The position numbers and the translations under genes are program-made. A stretch of DNA of 64,000 nucleotides from Paenibacillus eucommiae (lineage in GTDB: Bacteria > Bacillota > Bacilli > Paenibacillales > NBRC-103111), in NCBI RefSeq assembly GCF_017874215.1, contig NZ_JAGGLB010000018.1:124001-188000 (forward strand). Reading direction: 5' to 3'. The notes under the pieces are model-generated. The model saw only the letters and a program-made list of their open reading frames with translations. It made no database searches and was not told the DNA's origin. Below, piece by piece: positions 26,834-36,167 of the stretch. Numbering within the stretch: the first letter of the stretch is position 1; each line of letters opens with the position of its first letter.

Positions 26834-27057
26834 CTACATAGCCACATACTATCATCTTCACTACATAGTCGTTTTTTTGCTACATACTAGCCTTTTCACT
26901 ACATAGTCGTTTTTTGCTACATACTTGCTTTTTCACTACATAGCCGTTTATTGCTGCATACTTACTTTTTCACTACGCAGTCGTTTATTGCTACATACTT
27001 GCCTTTTCACTACATAGTCGTTTTGCTACATACTCATCTTCACGACGTAGTCGTGCT
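26834..27057. repeat. CTACATAGTCGTTTTTTGCTACATACT tandem repeat
   Basis: About five imperfect units of roughly 44 bp (CTACATAGTCGTTTTTTG, CTACATACTTGCCTTTTCA) fill the space between the ROK kinase and DeoR genes. The last unit runs into the 3' end of the regulator gene and encodes its final residues. Confidence 0.8.
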
Positions 27058-27837
27058 CGCTAAATAGACTTGGATCTGATGCTCCTCCAGGCTGGCTGCA
27101 AGCATTTTGTCAGAAATCTCATTGGTGACACAAGCATACAGTGCAGATAAGGGGGCAATGGAAAACAAGGAGCTGCGCCCTACCTTCGTGGCATCAAAAA
27201 CAGCATATGTGTGCGCAGATCGGCTCATAAGCGTCTTGGCGATTTGGGCTTCAAGCTCCGAGTAGGTGCTGATGCCGTGTGCAGCGCTCAATCCGTCGAT
27301 GCCGAGAAACATTTTGTTGATATGGAGCGCTTCTACCATTTGGACGGCCAAAGGTCCGCACAGCTCGAAGCTTTTTTTGCGCATAATACCGCCGGTCAGT
27401 ACGACCTGAATATCCTCAGCATCAGATAGTTCCATCGCGATATTCACAGCATTGGTGACCACTGTGATGCCCTGCATATGCTTCAGCCCTTTGGCTATTA
27501 AATATGTGGTAGTTCCTCCGCTTAAGCCGACAATGTCGCCTTCTTCGATCAAGGTCACTGCCTTGGCTGCAATCGCTTCCTTCTCCAGCCAGGAAATGTC
27601 CGTTTTTTCCGCAAAGGAAACCTCCCGAACCGAGGACAAGCCGTCATAGACGGCTCCTCCAATCGTACGGATCACACTTGCCTGCTCAGCCAAAACATCC
27701 AGATCTCTACGAGCCGTAGCTTCCGAGCACTGAAATTGCTGAAGAATATCTTGCAGCGCTATTCGGCCATTCTGTTTAAGAATCTGCATGATCGTATTCC
27801 GCCGAAGCTGGCCTTTGGATATCGGTTTGTCACTCAT
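27040..27837 (-). CDS. DeoR-family sugar regulator
   Basis: A 265-residue repressor: a winged helix-turn-helix at about residues 8-62 (LRRNTIMQILKQNGRIALQD, CSEATARRDLDVL) and a DeoRC sugar-phosphate sensor domain at about 80-235 (VGLSGGTTT, V.TNAVNIA, FLGIDGL, DATKVGR). It is the fourth gene of the aldolase-kinase-isomerase operon and should sense a phosphorylated intermediate. Its last residues derive from the adjacent tandem repeat. AgaR and LacR have this design. Confidence 0.9.
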   Translation of the reverse strand: MSDKPISKGQLRRNTIMQILKQNGRIALQDILQQFQCSEATARRDLDVLAEQASVIRTIGGAVYDGLSSVREVSFAEKTDISWLEKEAIAAKAVTLIEEGDIVGLSGGTTTYLIAKGLKHMQGITVVTNAVNIAMELSDAEDIQVVLTGGIMRKKSFELCGPLAVQMVEALHINKMFLGIDGLSAAHGISTYSELEAQIAKTLMSRSAHTYAVFDATKVGRSSLFSIAPLSALYACVTNEISDKMLAASLEEHQIQVYLASTTTS

Positions 27838-27868
27838 TTACTTGCCTCACTCCATATAGACCGGTCGC

Positions 27869-28924
27869 TTAAATAATCACAACCTGCGTCAAGTTACGTG
27901 GATTATCCGGATTCACATTTTTCTTAATAGCGCAATAATAACCCAAGAACTGCAAAGCTGGCAAGTAAAGCACGCTTCTTGCTTCATCGCTTAACTGCTT
28001 GCCGCCAATTTCAAATACAGCATCAGCAAAATCCATTTCAGCTGTACGCTCTGCAGTAATCAACAGAACAGAAGCACCATATGCTTTCATTTCTGCAGCT
28101 ACCTTGATTTCATAGTCCTTCGCTTGCTCAGAAAGCAGAACGCATATAAATGTACCTTCGTCGACTACAGATTTAGGACCATGACGGAATTCCAGCGTAC
28201 CGTAGCTCTCTGTCCAGACATAGGACATTTCCTTGATTTTCAAGCAAGCTTCTTGGGCCAAACCAAAGTAAGCTCCCATGCCAAGGTAGATATATTTATT
28301 AAAATCATTAGTATCAATTATGTTTTTTACAAAGCCATCTGCACTTTTCACTACCGCGGCGCTCAGCTGTGGAACTGATTTCAGATCTTCAACCGCCTTG
28401 TCATGCTTGGCAGCAATAGCAGTAGCAACCTGCATCATGTAAGTCATGCTGCTGAATGATTTGGTCATAACCGTGCTTTCTTCTTTACCTTTAGGAGAAA
28501 CCAGACATGGGCATAGCTGAGCCATTGTACTGTTCTCATAGCAGGTGATGCCGCATAGTGTCCAGTTGGGCAGATCACTTACGGATTTCAGGGCTAAAAT
28601 CACTTCAGAAGATTCGCCTGAGCGGGATACGCCAATGAGCAAATAGTTTCTTTTGGTCGCCAGCGCCTGATCACGGAACAAGAAAACTTCAGAAGATGGC
28701 CATGCTGATGCCGTTCTTCCCGTCCATACCCGGTAGGTGGAAGCCATAGTTTGCGCCTGATAAAAGGAAGAGCCTGAGCCGATGAATACAACTTCATCAA
28801 AAGCATCATTACAAAGATATTTCGTAATCCATTCCTGGCTGGATTCTGCTGCAGCTAAAGCTGCCTCTAATGCTTCTGTTTGTGACGATATTTCAGGATA
28901 AGTTTTTGCGCCGAATTGTTCCAT
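27869..28924 (-). CDS. AgaS-like SIS-domain sugar isomerase/deaminase
   Basis: A 351-residue protein with two SIS sugar-phosphate isomerase domains. GSGSSFYQAQ at about residues 50-59 and VSRSGESSEV at about 99-108 bind the sugar phosphate, and FRHGPKSVVDE occurs near 247-257. AgaS converts galactosamine 6-phosphate to tagatose 6-phosphate and ammonia. A LacC-like kinase and a class II aldolase lie upstream in the operon, so this fits. A role on another amino sugar cannot be excluded. Confidence 0.85.
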   Translation of the reverse strand: MEQFGAKTYPEISSQTEALEAALAAAESSQEWITKYLCNDAFDEVVFIGSGSSFYQAQTMASTYRVWTGRTASAWPSSEVFLFRDQALATKRNYLLIGVSRSGESSEVILALKSVSDLPNWTLCGITCYENSTMAQLCPCLVSPKGKEESTVMTKSFSSMTYMMQVATAIAAKHDKAVEDLKSVPQLSAAVVKSADGFVKNIIDTNDFNKYIYLGMGAYFGLAQEACLKIKEMSYVWTESYGTLEFRHGPKSVVDEGTFICVLLSEQAKDYEIKVAAEMKAYGASVLLITAERTAEMDFADAVFEIGGKQLSDEARSVLYLPALQFLGYYCAIKKNVNPDNPRNLTQVVII

Positions 28925-28950
28925 ATTGATCGCTCCTCTTTTATGTTCGT

Positions 28951-29880
28951 TTATAACTGTACAATTTCGATTTGCTTCAAGAAAGCATCTACGTCTTCCC
29001 GCTTCACAAAACCTGCATGCGCAGAAAGCGCATTAGCCGTGCCGCAAGCCGCTGCAAGCCGCAAGCAATCCTCTATCGGCAGCTCCTGGTATATACCAGC
29101 AGCCATTCCTGCCACATAGGCATCACCTGAGCCTACCGGATTTAAAGCTTCTATGGAAGGTACCCGCACACGGTATATCGTACCTTTGTATACGGTCATC
29201 GAGCCGGAAGCACCAAGTGAAACAGATGCACATTCGATACCGCTATCAGCTAATTGATGCAGTGATTGAACCAGCTCTGTCTCATTCTCAGGACGCTTGC
29301 CTGTAAGCTGTGCGATTTCATCTTCATTTGGCTTCATAAAGAAAGGAGCAGCTTTCAGACCGTGAATTAAGCCATCACCGCTTGTATCAAGGAAAACAGC
29401 AGCGTTCGTTTTACGCAAAGCCTCTATTAACTCTGCATAAACCGATGTGGACAAGCCCGCGGGAATGCTGCCAGAGAAAATGACAATCCGCGATTGCTGT
29501 CCCAGCAACACAATTTTCTGACGAAACTCTGCCAGTTGCTGCTCTGTAATGAGAGGCCCTTTTTCCAAAAGCTCTGTAGATTCACCATTCGATGCGTTCA
29601 TAATATTAAGACAAATGCGGGATTCATCGTCCACTTTGACGAAATCATGGCTGATCTGCTGTTGATCCAAGTTTTTTAAAATAAAATCGCCATTACTGCC
29701 GCCGACAAAACCTGTTGCCAGCGTTCTAATGCCCAATTGGTGAAGCACTCTGGCCGCATTAATGCCTTTCCCTCCAGCAACGGCATGGATCTGACCGATC
29801 CGGCTCACCTTGCCCAGCTGAAAATCGGAGAGGACATATGTTTTGTCAATTGCAGCATTCAAGGTAACCGTTGTGATCAC
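28951..29880 (-). CDS. 1-phosphofructokinase / tagatose-6-phosphate kinase (LacC/FruK type)
   Basis: A 309-residue PfkB-family kinase: TLNAAIDKTY at the start, AGGKGINAARVL near residue 35, and the anion-hole and catalytic motif NPVGSGDAYVAG at about 247-258. It starts at GTG 29880 with AGAGGTG about 11 bases before. FruK and LacC are hard to tell apart by sequence. Next to AgaS and a bisphosphate aldolase, and without a fructose PTS gene, tagatose 6-phosphate is the more likely substrate. Confidence 0.85.
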   Translation of the reverse strand: MITTVTLNAAIDKTYVLSDFQLGKVSRIGQIHAVAGGKGINAARVLHQLGIRTLATGFVGGSNGDFILKNLDQQQISHDFVKVDDESRICLNIMNASNGESTELLEKGPLITEQQLAEFRQKIVLLGQQSRIVIFSGSIPAGLSTSVYAELIEALRKTNAAVFLDTSGDGLIHGLKAAPFFMKPNEDEIAQLTGKRPENETELVQSLHQLADSGIECASVSLGASGSMTVYKGTIYRVRVPSIEALNPVGSGDAYVAGMAAGIYQELPIEDCLRLAAACGTANALSAHAGFVKREDVDAFLKQIEIVQL

Positions 29881-29925
29881 GTTGTCGTTTCACCTCTGCC
29901 CGTCTTTATCCTTTATCCCTTATCC

Positions 29926-30792
29926 TTATCTAAAGTCCTTCGCTCTTCCGATGGAACCGCAAAGACGCATTTTTTCAATCGCTGCTTCCTTGAGGGCGCG
30001 TTTAGCCGGAATCATATATTTGCGCGGATCATTCTCCTCCGGATTGGCTGCAAAAACTTCCTTGATAGCGTCGCTGAAAACGATTCTTAGTTCGGTAGCC
30101 ACATTCATTTTGGCCATACCAAGGGCAACACACTTTCTTACCTGCTCCTCTGGAATGCCTGAACCGCCATGCAGAACAAGTGGAACACTTACTTTGGCAG
30201 CAATTTTTGCGATCCGGTCAAAATCAATTTTAGGTTCACCTTTATATATACCATGAGCAGTCCCGATAGCTGGTGCTAACGTAGGTACACCTGTCAGTTC
30301 GACAAACTTGGCACACTCGTCCGGATCAGCCATCAGCGCTTCGTTATCGGCCACGACGATATCATCCTCCACGCCGCCTACCTTGCCAAGCTCGGCTTCT
30401 ACGTTAATGCCTATCGCCTTAGCCAGCTCTACCACTTGCTTGGTTTGTCTGACATTTTCCTCGAACGGGGAATGGGAAGCATCGATCATAACCGAAGTAT
30501 AGCCCGCACGGATACACTGAACAATAGTAGATAGATCCATACAGTGGTCCAAATGCAAAGCAATAGGAACCTTAACATTTCTTGAAGCCACTTCCGCAGC
30601 GGCAGCAATATAGTCCGCTCCCAAATGTTTAACCGTACCAACCGTAGACTGGATAATGAGCGGCGATTCCGTTTCTTCTGCAGCTTCGACCACCGCCTGC
30701 AGCATTTCAAGTGTGTGCACATTAAAGGCACCGATACAGTAGCCATTTGCCCGGGCAGTTTGCAATAAAGGAGTTGAAGAGACTAATGTCAT
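29926..30792 (-). CDS. Class II fructose/tagatose-bisphosphate aldolase
   Basis: A 288-residue zinc-dependent aldolase giving dihydroxyacetone phosphate and glyceraldehyde 3-phosphate. HLDHC near residue 82 has the catalytic Asp and a zinc His, AELGKVGG near 134 and HGGSGIPE near 207 bind substrate. The size and the YTSVMIDASH segment resemble GatY/KbaY and FbaA. I start at ATG 30792 behind GCGAGGT; the frame extends to 30825 without support. It is the first gene of the operon. A TCATAATTATGA palindrome at 30833-30844 could be the DeoR operator (weak). Confidence 0.88.
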   Translation of the reverse strand: MTLVSSTPLLQTARANGYCIGAFNVHTLEMLQAVVEAAEETESPLIIQSTVGTVKHLGADYIAAAAEVASRNVKVPIALHLDHCMDLSTIVQCIRAGYTSVMIDASHSPFEENVRQTKQVVELAKAIGINVEAELGKVGGVEDDIVVADNEALMADPDECAKFVELTGVPTLAPAIGTAHGIYKGEPKIDFDRIAKIAAKVSVPLVLHGGSGIPEEQVRKCVALGMAKMNVATELRIVFSDAIKEVFAANPEENDPRKYMIPAKRALKEAAIEKMRLCGSIGRAKDFR

Positions 30793-31037
30793 AGAATTAC
30801 CTCGCTTTTCATCATTATAATGCAACTATACTTCATAATTATGATTTTTTCAATCAAAAATTGTTGTTAATTGCATATCATCATTCTATATAGGATTTCC
30901 GATAAGAGCTCTTGTCATTCTTTTTTACCAACATGCTGGGGGCTGGCCAGAGTTTGAAGATGTAAGTATACTAAGCTTGCTAGGCTAGGGGGCTGGCTAA
31001 GATGGCCAAGGCTGGTTATAGTCGGCTTGTAAGAAGC

Positions 31038-31118
31038 CGTAGTGGACATGAGATCCCTTATCCCCCTCAAATGAGGCCATTTCAAAAACATACGGACATC
31101 AGATCCCCTATTTGACCA
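31038..31118. repeat. Family C repeat (GGACATGAGATCCCTTATT), copy 1
   Basis: GTAGTGGACATGAGATCCCTTAT is followed about 50 bases on by a second CGGACATCAGATCCCCTATTT. The same pair with the same spacer (AAATGAGGCCATT.CAAAAAC) is at 48382-48471. No coding is seen. Confidence 0.75.
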
Positions 31119-31165
31119 GAAGCAGGCTCAATTAGACTCTAGGAAAGGATGCCAAACCACTCTTA

Positions 31166-31241
31166 CTTTAGCGATGTTCATCATTAAATGTACGAGGTAG
31201 CCTCCACAACCTTACTTTAACAATGAAAAACATCGTTAAAG
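31166..31241. repeat. Family B hairpins, locus IV (decayed)
   Basis: A shortened hairpin (TTTAGCGATGTTCATCATTAAA) at 31166-31189 and a full one (TTTAACAATGAAAAACATCGTTAAAG) at 31213-31241. A remnant of the family A 3' end (GCTCAAACGGACTGCCAGCA) lies just after, at about 31288. Confidence 0.75.
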
Positions 31242-31470
31242 TCAAGCACACACTCCTTTCGGGGAGGCGGGCTGGCAAAGTGGCCGAACATTCCACGCTC
31301 AAACGGACTGCCAGCAGAAGTTGCTTTCTGAGGGAAAGGGATAGTGGGCATATGGAAAAACTGCCCTTCCTATTTGATTCCCTTGGAGAATGAAGGGTGA
31401 TATCGCTCGTTTTTTACTGCAAAGCTGCACTGTGTAGTTGATAATTACTCGCTCCAGTCTCCAGACTCCC

Positions 31471-31705
31471 CCCAATGTTGTCAGGTTAAGCCGGCCAAAG
31501 TAATTGGTTTGTCAACTACATTCTACTGTTTTGGCCACGTGTAAGCACAATATGGTCGGTTTTCCGCCTACATTCTGCCGCTTCAGCCACACTCAAGCAA
31601 ATTGTGTATGGTTTTTCCAATACATTCCGCTGCTTCGGATTAGGCCTCCCTTTTAATTGGGAAAAGCCCAACTTCCCACTTGCCTATTAACCTGACAACA
31701 TTGGG
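31471..31705. repeat. Family D element with perfect 19 bp inverted ends
   Basis: CCCAATGTTGTCAGGTTAA (31471-31489) and its exact reverse complement (31687-31705) bound 197 bases. Inside are two to three copies of a roughly 58 bp TACATTC(T/C)(G/A)C(T/C)G(C/T)TT... repeat. It has no open frame of note. The same end sequence bounds the element at 15601-15916, whose interior differs. Confidence 0.8.
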
Positions 31706-32198
31706 CTTGAGGCTCCCTCCAAATAAATGCTTGAACGTAGAAAATTAGGTTTAGATGAGTTTGGAGAGAAGTCTCAGCTCGAATGCTTCTAATCCTGCAT
31801 AAGTGCAGGAATTTCACCTCAAAATCGGATGAAGAGCAAGAATTCCTGCAATTGTGCAGCAATTTAGGGGCTTGGGTTACCGAAACGGGCTAGGAAAGGG
31901 AAAATTCCTGTATTTTTGAAACACTTCCTTTTATCTGGTTAAAAAGTGCCCTAAAATGATGTATATTTGCAGTTTTTTTGACCATGTAGATGTGGCATGT
32001 ATATGCAAGCAGATATGGCAAACATTTGGCATACATTTGCCATACATTTGCTCTGCAATTGCCATGCACATCACGTTGCCTTGAATCCTCGATTATTTGA
32101 GGTTATTGGGGTCAGTCAGCACGCCTATCTGATGGTTTGAGCTAAGGTTACTCAAGTACTGGCTCGGGTGTTGAGCCAATAAAACCACACACACGAAC
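31706..32198. other. Gene-free stretch with short repeats
   Basis: About 490 bases without a convincing gene. A TTTGGCATACATTTGCCATACATTTGC repeat lies at about 32014-32048. No terminator or RNA fold stands out. Confidence 0.5.
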
Positions 32199-32232
32199 AA
32201 AAAAACGCCCCCGTCTTAAAAGACGAGAGCGT
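32199..32232 (-). terminator. Terminator of the iclR-type gene
   Basis: On the minus strand AACGCTCTCGTCTT and AAGACGGGGGCGTT form a hairpin followed by TTTTTTTG. Confidence 0.85.
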
Positions 32233-32244
32233 TTGTGTCGTATG

Positions 32245-33096
32245 TTATTGCACATGTCCAAGCTTCTGCGATATGCGGTGTCCGGTCATCATCATATCTT
32301 CGGCTATCGTCGAAATGCGGTCATCAGGGAAACGGTGCCGCGCACCTGAAATGCTGATCGCCCCTTCGACACGGCCGAACATATTAAAGATCGGTGCAGC
32401 GATGCAGCGGGCGCCTTCGATAATCTCCTCATCGTCAATGGCGTAGCCCTGCTGTTTAACTCGTGCCAATTCCTGCAGCAGCGATGTCTCTGTATCTAGT
32501 GTATGAGAGGTAAATTTCGGCAGCCCTTTTTGGCGGACCATCCGTTTTACTTCCTCTACCGGAAGGTGAGAGGTCAATACTTTGCCAGTCGCCGTTGCGT
32601 GAAAAGGAGATTTAGAACCCACCTTATCTGTCATTCGCAGCGCATAAGTGCCTTCAATAATTTCCACGTACAGGACCTCGTCCTCGGAAAGCACACATAG
32701 GTTCACCGTGTCTCCGTAGGTAACGAGTAACTTGTTCATTTCTGCCAATGCGGCGGTTCGCAGGGAACTTCGCTCAAGCAAGTTTTTCGTGATCACTAGC
32801 TGCTTGAAGCCGAGGCAGTACTTGCCGTCTTCTTCGCTCCGGCTGATGAATCCCCTTTTCTCCAGGGTAAGGATGATCCGGTAAAGGGAAGATTTCGGTT
32901 GATTCACCAGCTCGACCAGCTCGATTAGACTTAGAGAATCATGCTCCGATAAAACCTCGATCACATCAAGAGCCTTCTCAATGGAATGAATAGAGTAACG
33001 ATCCTGTTTCTCTTTATCACCCTTATCTTTTTCAACCTTCTCTTTGTCCATCTTCTCTTTGTCAACGTCAGCCTTATCCTGTTTATTTTGTCCCAC
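32245..33096 (-). CDS. IclR-family transcriptional regulator
   Basis: A 283-residue regulator. Residues about 1-33 are a charged low-complexity leader (DKEKMDKEKVEKDKGDKEK), then the IclR winged helix-turn-helix at about 35-95 (SIEKALDVIEVLSEHDSLSL) and effector domain at about 110-280 (HATATGKVL, IDDEEIIEGARCIAAPIF). It starts at GTG 33096 behind AGGTGGG. It follows the aminotransferase gene by 69 bases on the same strand. It probably controls the cluster upstream; an IclR/KdgR-like palindrome lies before ridA. Confidence 0.9.
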   Translation of the reverse strand: MGQNKQDKADVDKEKMDKEKVEKDKGDKEKQDRYSIHSIEKALDVIEVLSEHDSLSLIELVELVNQPKSSLYRIILTLEKRGFISRSEEDGKYCLGFKQLVITKNLLERSSLRTAALAEMNKLLVTYGDTVNLCVLSEDEVLYVEIIEGTYALRMTDKVGSKSPFHATATGKVLTSHLPVEEVKRMVRQKGLPKFTSHTLDTETSLLQELARVKQQGYAIDDEEIIEGARCIAAPIFNMFGRVEGAISISGARHRFPDDRISTIAEDMMMTGHRISQKLGHVQ

Positions 33097-33165
33097 TGCT
33101 TACCCACCTTTTATGCAAAATGCGGCAGTTACAAAAGGTCCAATCCCTCCAACCTTCCCAGCCTG

Positions 33166-34476
33166 CTAGTTTAGACGGGCTAAGGAGCGGTCAATGGCTT
33201 GCAGGGTTTGGTCAATTTCGTCCTGGCCATGAACTGTCGATATATACCAGAGACCATTTGGACGGATCAAGATGCCTTCATCGAGCATGATTTCGGCAAA
33301 CTTGGCGTACTTGGCTCCATCTTTTTTGTTGAAAGTTTCAAAATCAGTTACTTCCTCAGCATCGATAAACATCATATGAAATACAGGTCCGATTTGATTT
33401 ACGACACCTGGAAGGTTATGTTTCTTCATAAGCTCACGAATGCCGGAAGCCAGTGTAATGAACAGTTGCTCCATCTTCTCATACACGGAACCATTGTCCT
33501 TCGCCAGCTCACGAAGCGTAGCCAGCGCGGCTGCTGTCGATACACAATTTCCGTTCAGTGTTCCCAAGTGGCTAACTGTACTGTCGTCAATCAGTTTCAT
33601 CAATTCCGCGTTGCCAGCAACGGCACTTATTGCGATGCCCCCGCCCATAGCTTTACCGATTGTAACCAGATCCGGCTTAATGCCAAATCTTCCATGAGCA
33701 CCGCCCAGGCTTAAACGGAAGCCAGTGATGACTTCGTCAAGAATAAGCACGATACCCAGCTCTGTGGTCAATTGGCGCATCAGCTCCAGGTAGCCCTCTT
33801 TCGGTTGAATACAGCCTGAGTTACACATAACCGGCTCGGAAATAACTGCCGCGATATCAGCAGCGTGAGCGCGAAGCGTTTCTTCCAGCACTTTAGGATC
33901 GTTCCAAGGAAGCAGGATGATATCCTCAAGGCTGTTCTCGCTTTGACCGGCTGTTCCAGGCACAATGCTTGCGCCGTCGCTCCCTGCATCATTCTGAGCC
34001 AAGCCTGCGCTTGGGAAGGAAGTGAAGATGGAATCGGACCAGCCATGATAATGACCGTGGAAACGTACTACTTTGCGCTTGCCAGTGTGAGCCCGGGATA
34101 GACGAAGCGCCAGCATTACTGCCTCTGTGCCGGAACCGCTAAGTGCAACCTTGTCAGCGCAAGGGAGAATCTCGGTCAGCAGATCAGCAAGCTCAATCTC
34201 GCCATCATGCTGTAAACCATAAGTATAGCCTTGACGCATGGCTTTGACAATGGATTCTGTCAATCCGTCGTGAGCGTGCCCAAGAATCAGCGGCCCGTAT
34301 GCCAGCAAATAATCGATATATTCATTACCGTCAACGTCGCGAAGGCGGGCGCCTTTAGCGGATTCGGCATAGAGCGGAGCAGGCTTCATGGAAGCGCGTA
34401 ATGAGCTCGCTACCCCTCCGGCAAGATGTGCTTTGGCTTGTTCGAATTTACTTTTTGTGATGTCCGTTTTAATCAT
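33166..34476 (-). CDS. Class III aminotransferase (glutamate-1-semialdehyde aminomutase-like)
   Basis: A 436-residue PLP enzyme. GYTYGLQHDGEIELA near residue 75, SGSGTEAVMLALRLSRAHTGK at about 112-132 (cofactor phosphate), VLILDEVITGFR at about 233-244 and the PLP lysine in TIGKAMGGG near 261. It resembles HemL, but is located with M81, RidA and dehydratase genes and not with haem genes, so a catabolic transaminase is more likely. AGGAGG precedes ATG 34476. The exact amino donor and substrate are unknown. Confidence 0.85.
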   Translation of the reverse strand: MIKTDITKSKFEQAKAHLAGGVASSLRASMKPAPLYAESAKGARLRDVDGNEYIDYLLAYGPLILGHAHDGLTESIVKAMRQGYTYGLQHDGEIELADLLTEILPCADKVALSGSGTEAVMLALRLSRAHTGKRKVVRFHGHYHGWSDSIFTSFPSAGLAQNDAGSDGASIVPGTAGQSENSLEDIILLPWNDPKVLEETLRAHAADIAAVISEPVMCNSGCIQPKEGYLELMRQLTTELGIVLILDEVITGFRLSLGGAHGRFGIKPDLVTIGKAMGGGIAISAVAGNAELMKLIDDSTVSHLGTLNGNCVSTAAALATLRELAKDNGSVYEKMEQLFITLASGIRELMKKHNLPGVVNQIGPVFHMMFIDAEEVTDFETFNKKDGAKYAKFAEIMLDEGILIRPNGLWYISTVHGQDEIDQTLQAIDRSLARLN

Positions 34477-34522
34477 TATGATTGCCTCCTAGAATTAGTA
34501 GTTCTTGATTTGCTGATAAAAT

Positions 34523-35986
34523 TTACTCTGGAAATACATCCAGCGGAAATATGGGATGTCTAAGCTGTTCATAGCTAAAGTGTGAAAGATTAGACCCACA
34601 GCATCCAGGCGTATCAACAGGCACGATAGCGCGGCAAATGGAGCCGAACGCGGTCTTCCAGGCAACCGCAGACTTAACGACGATTACATGGAAATCCTCT
34701 GCACGCAAGCCAACTGAGCTTACATGGCCCGGATCCCAAGGCGCTGAACGCTCTTCTGTTATGATTAAGGTCAGGTTGCCGGCTTCAATAACGGCCGTTT
34801 TCCCCATATACGCCCATTTGCCAGTCATGTACTTGCCGATATGGGTGTACTTCCCATCAGACAGCAGTCGCACTTCGCCTTGTATACGAACCGGGTCGCC
34901 GTGCAGCTTATCGCTTTTACCGCCAACTTCTGCATCAAATGCAGCTCCGACACCAAGACGGTGAGCTTCCAGAGCGGCCTCCGGATCGTAAATGACGATC
35001 AGACTTTTTTTCGGGGGATCGATTAAATGAACAAGTGTATGCGTTGCATCAGCCGGAGCTCCTCCGCCGACGTTATCAGAGCCTTCAACAAGAATGACAG
35101 GTCCCTCTGTTAACTCCATCGCCATGGCTACGGCTTGATCAGGAGGATGATCTGCATATCTCAGCTGCTCCCGAAGATCCCAAGCCAGCTTGTTCAGCTC
35201 CGCGCCATACTGCTCGGCAAGCTGCAAATCCCCATCAACTGTAACGACAAAAGCAATTCCTGCATCGGGAACATCGCTGTACGGAAATCCACCAGCTACA
35301 GTAACATTCAGTACTTTAGGATCCTGTTCAATAGCAAAAGCCCGGTCCATAATGTCCTTCATCGGTCCTTCTTTATCGGTCAGCATCACCTGTGGAACCA
35401 CGATCATTTGAGGCTGTGCCAAAGCGTTGACGGGTTTGATTTCTCCTTTTAGGGTACGAACTAGCAGTTGTACAGCTTCATCCGCCCTTTCATACATATC
35501 GATATGCGGGTAAGTGTCGTAGCCTACGATAATATCAGCATTTTCGACCATTTGCTTACTGATATTGGCATGCAAATCCAGGGTCAGCGCGATCGGCTGG
35601 GAAGCACTCATCTTTTCCCTGACGCGGCGTAAAATTTCCCCCTCCACATCCGGCATGCCTTCTGCCACCATAGCACCGTGCAAAATGACCACTATGCCGT
35701 CAGCGGAAGTATCAGCCGATTCCACAAGTGCTTCGATGATCGTATTCACTGTTTCCTTGGTAACCATCCCGCTTGGCGTCGCTGCTGTATAGAAGCCTAC
35801 GGAAAGCTCAGCACCCGCCGCTGCAACAGCATCTATGGCACCACCCATGGAGGTTCGTGTACCGGAATAGCGGTGAAGAAAAGCTTCGTTGCCATGCACC
35901 CATTCGGACTGAAAGGCTTCGATCTGTGTCAAGCCAGGAGCAAATGTATTCGTTTCATGTATAACACCAATAACTGCAATTTTCAT
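34523..35986 (-). CDS. M81-family metallopeptidase (MlrC-like)
   Basis: A 487-residue member of the M81/DUF1485 family. The N-terminal HETNTFAPG (residues 10-18) and LTLDLHANIS at about 134-143 hold metal ligands; GSDNVGGGAPADATH near 283-297 begins the C-terminal domain. MlrC, the named relative, cleaves linearised microcystin peptides, but most members have unknown amide substrates. AGGAGAGATG precedes ATG 35986. Its neighbours suggest that it opens a small amide, lactam or dipeptide and passes an amine to the aminotransferase and RidA (inference). Confidence 0.88.
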   Translation of the reverse strand: MKIAVIGVIHETNTFAPGLTQIEAFQSEWVHGNEAFLHRYSGTRTSMGGAIDAVAAAGAELSVGFYTAATPSGMVTKETVNTIIEALVESADTSADGIVVILHGAMVAEGMPDVEGEILRRVREKMSASQPIALTLDLHANISKQMVENADIIVGYDTYPHIDMYERADEAVQLLVRTLKGEIKPVNALAQPQMIVVPQVMLTDKEGPMKDIMDRAFAIEQDPKVLNVTVAGGFPYSDVPDAGIAFVVTVDGDLQLAEQYGAELNKLAWDLREQLRYADHPPDQAVAMAMELTEGPVILVEGSDNVGGGAPADATHTLVHLIDPPKKSLIVIYDPEAALEAHRLGVGAAFDAEVGGKSDKLHGDPVRIQGEVRLLSDGKYTHIGKYMTGKWAYMGKTAVIEAGNLTLIITEERSAPWDPGHVSSVGLRAEDFHVIVVKSAVAWKTAFGSICRAIVPVDTPGCCGSNLSHFSYEQLRHPIFPLDVFPE

Positions 35987-36099
35987 TTGATCATCTCTCC
36001 TAAAAAAAGGGTGGAGGGCAGCACGGTCCTTAAGGACAAGCGCAATTGCCGTCTTACATCAGAGCAGAGGGTACCTTTATGCGTGTTCTTATATGTTAA

Positions 36100-36123
36100 G
36101 ACCGCACCCATCGGTATGCGGTC
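36100..36123 (-). other. Intergenic hairpin between ridA-like and M81 genes
   Basis: GACCGCA and TGCGGTC form a 7 bp stem in the 180-base gap. There is no T tract. It may be an RNA processing or stability element in a shared transcript, since the genes have the same direction. Confidence 0.35.
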
Positions 36124-36167
36124 CATATTCAAGCTTCTTGTTTATTCACAATCTTTTTATGCGTATA

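Noticed and set aside
26834..27057. Possible CRISPR array
   Set aside because: The units are imperfect and contiguous, without distinct spacers, and no cas genes are present.
31653..31862. Minus-strand 69-codon open frame
   Set aside because: It overlaps the family D right end and lacks a ribosome binding site and recognisable sequence.
36001..36060. T-box or terminator before the M81 gene
   Set aside because: Partial pairing is present (GTCCTTAAGGAC), but there is no T-box sequence and no T tract adjoining the stem.
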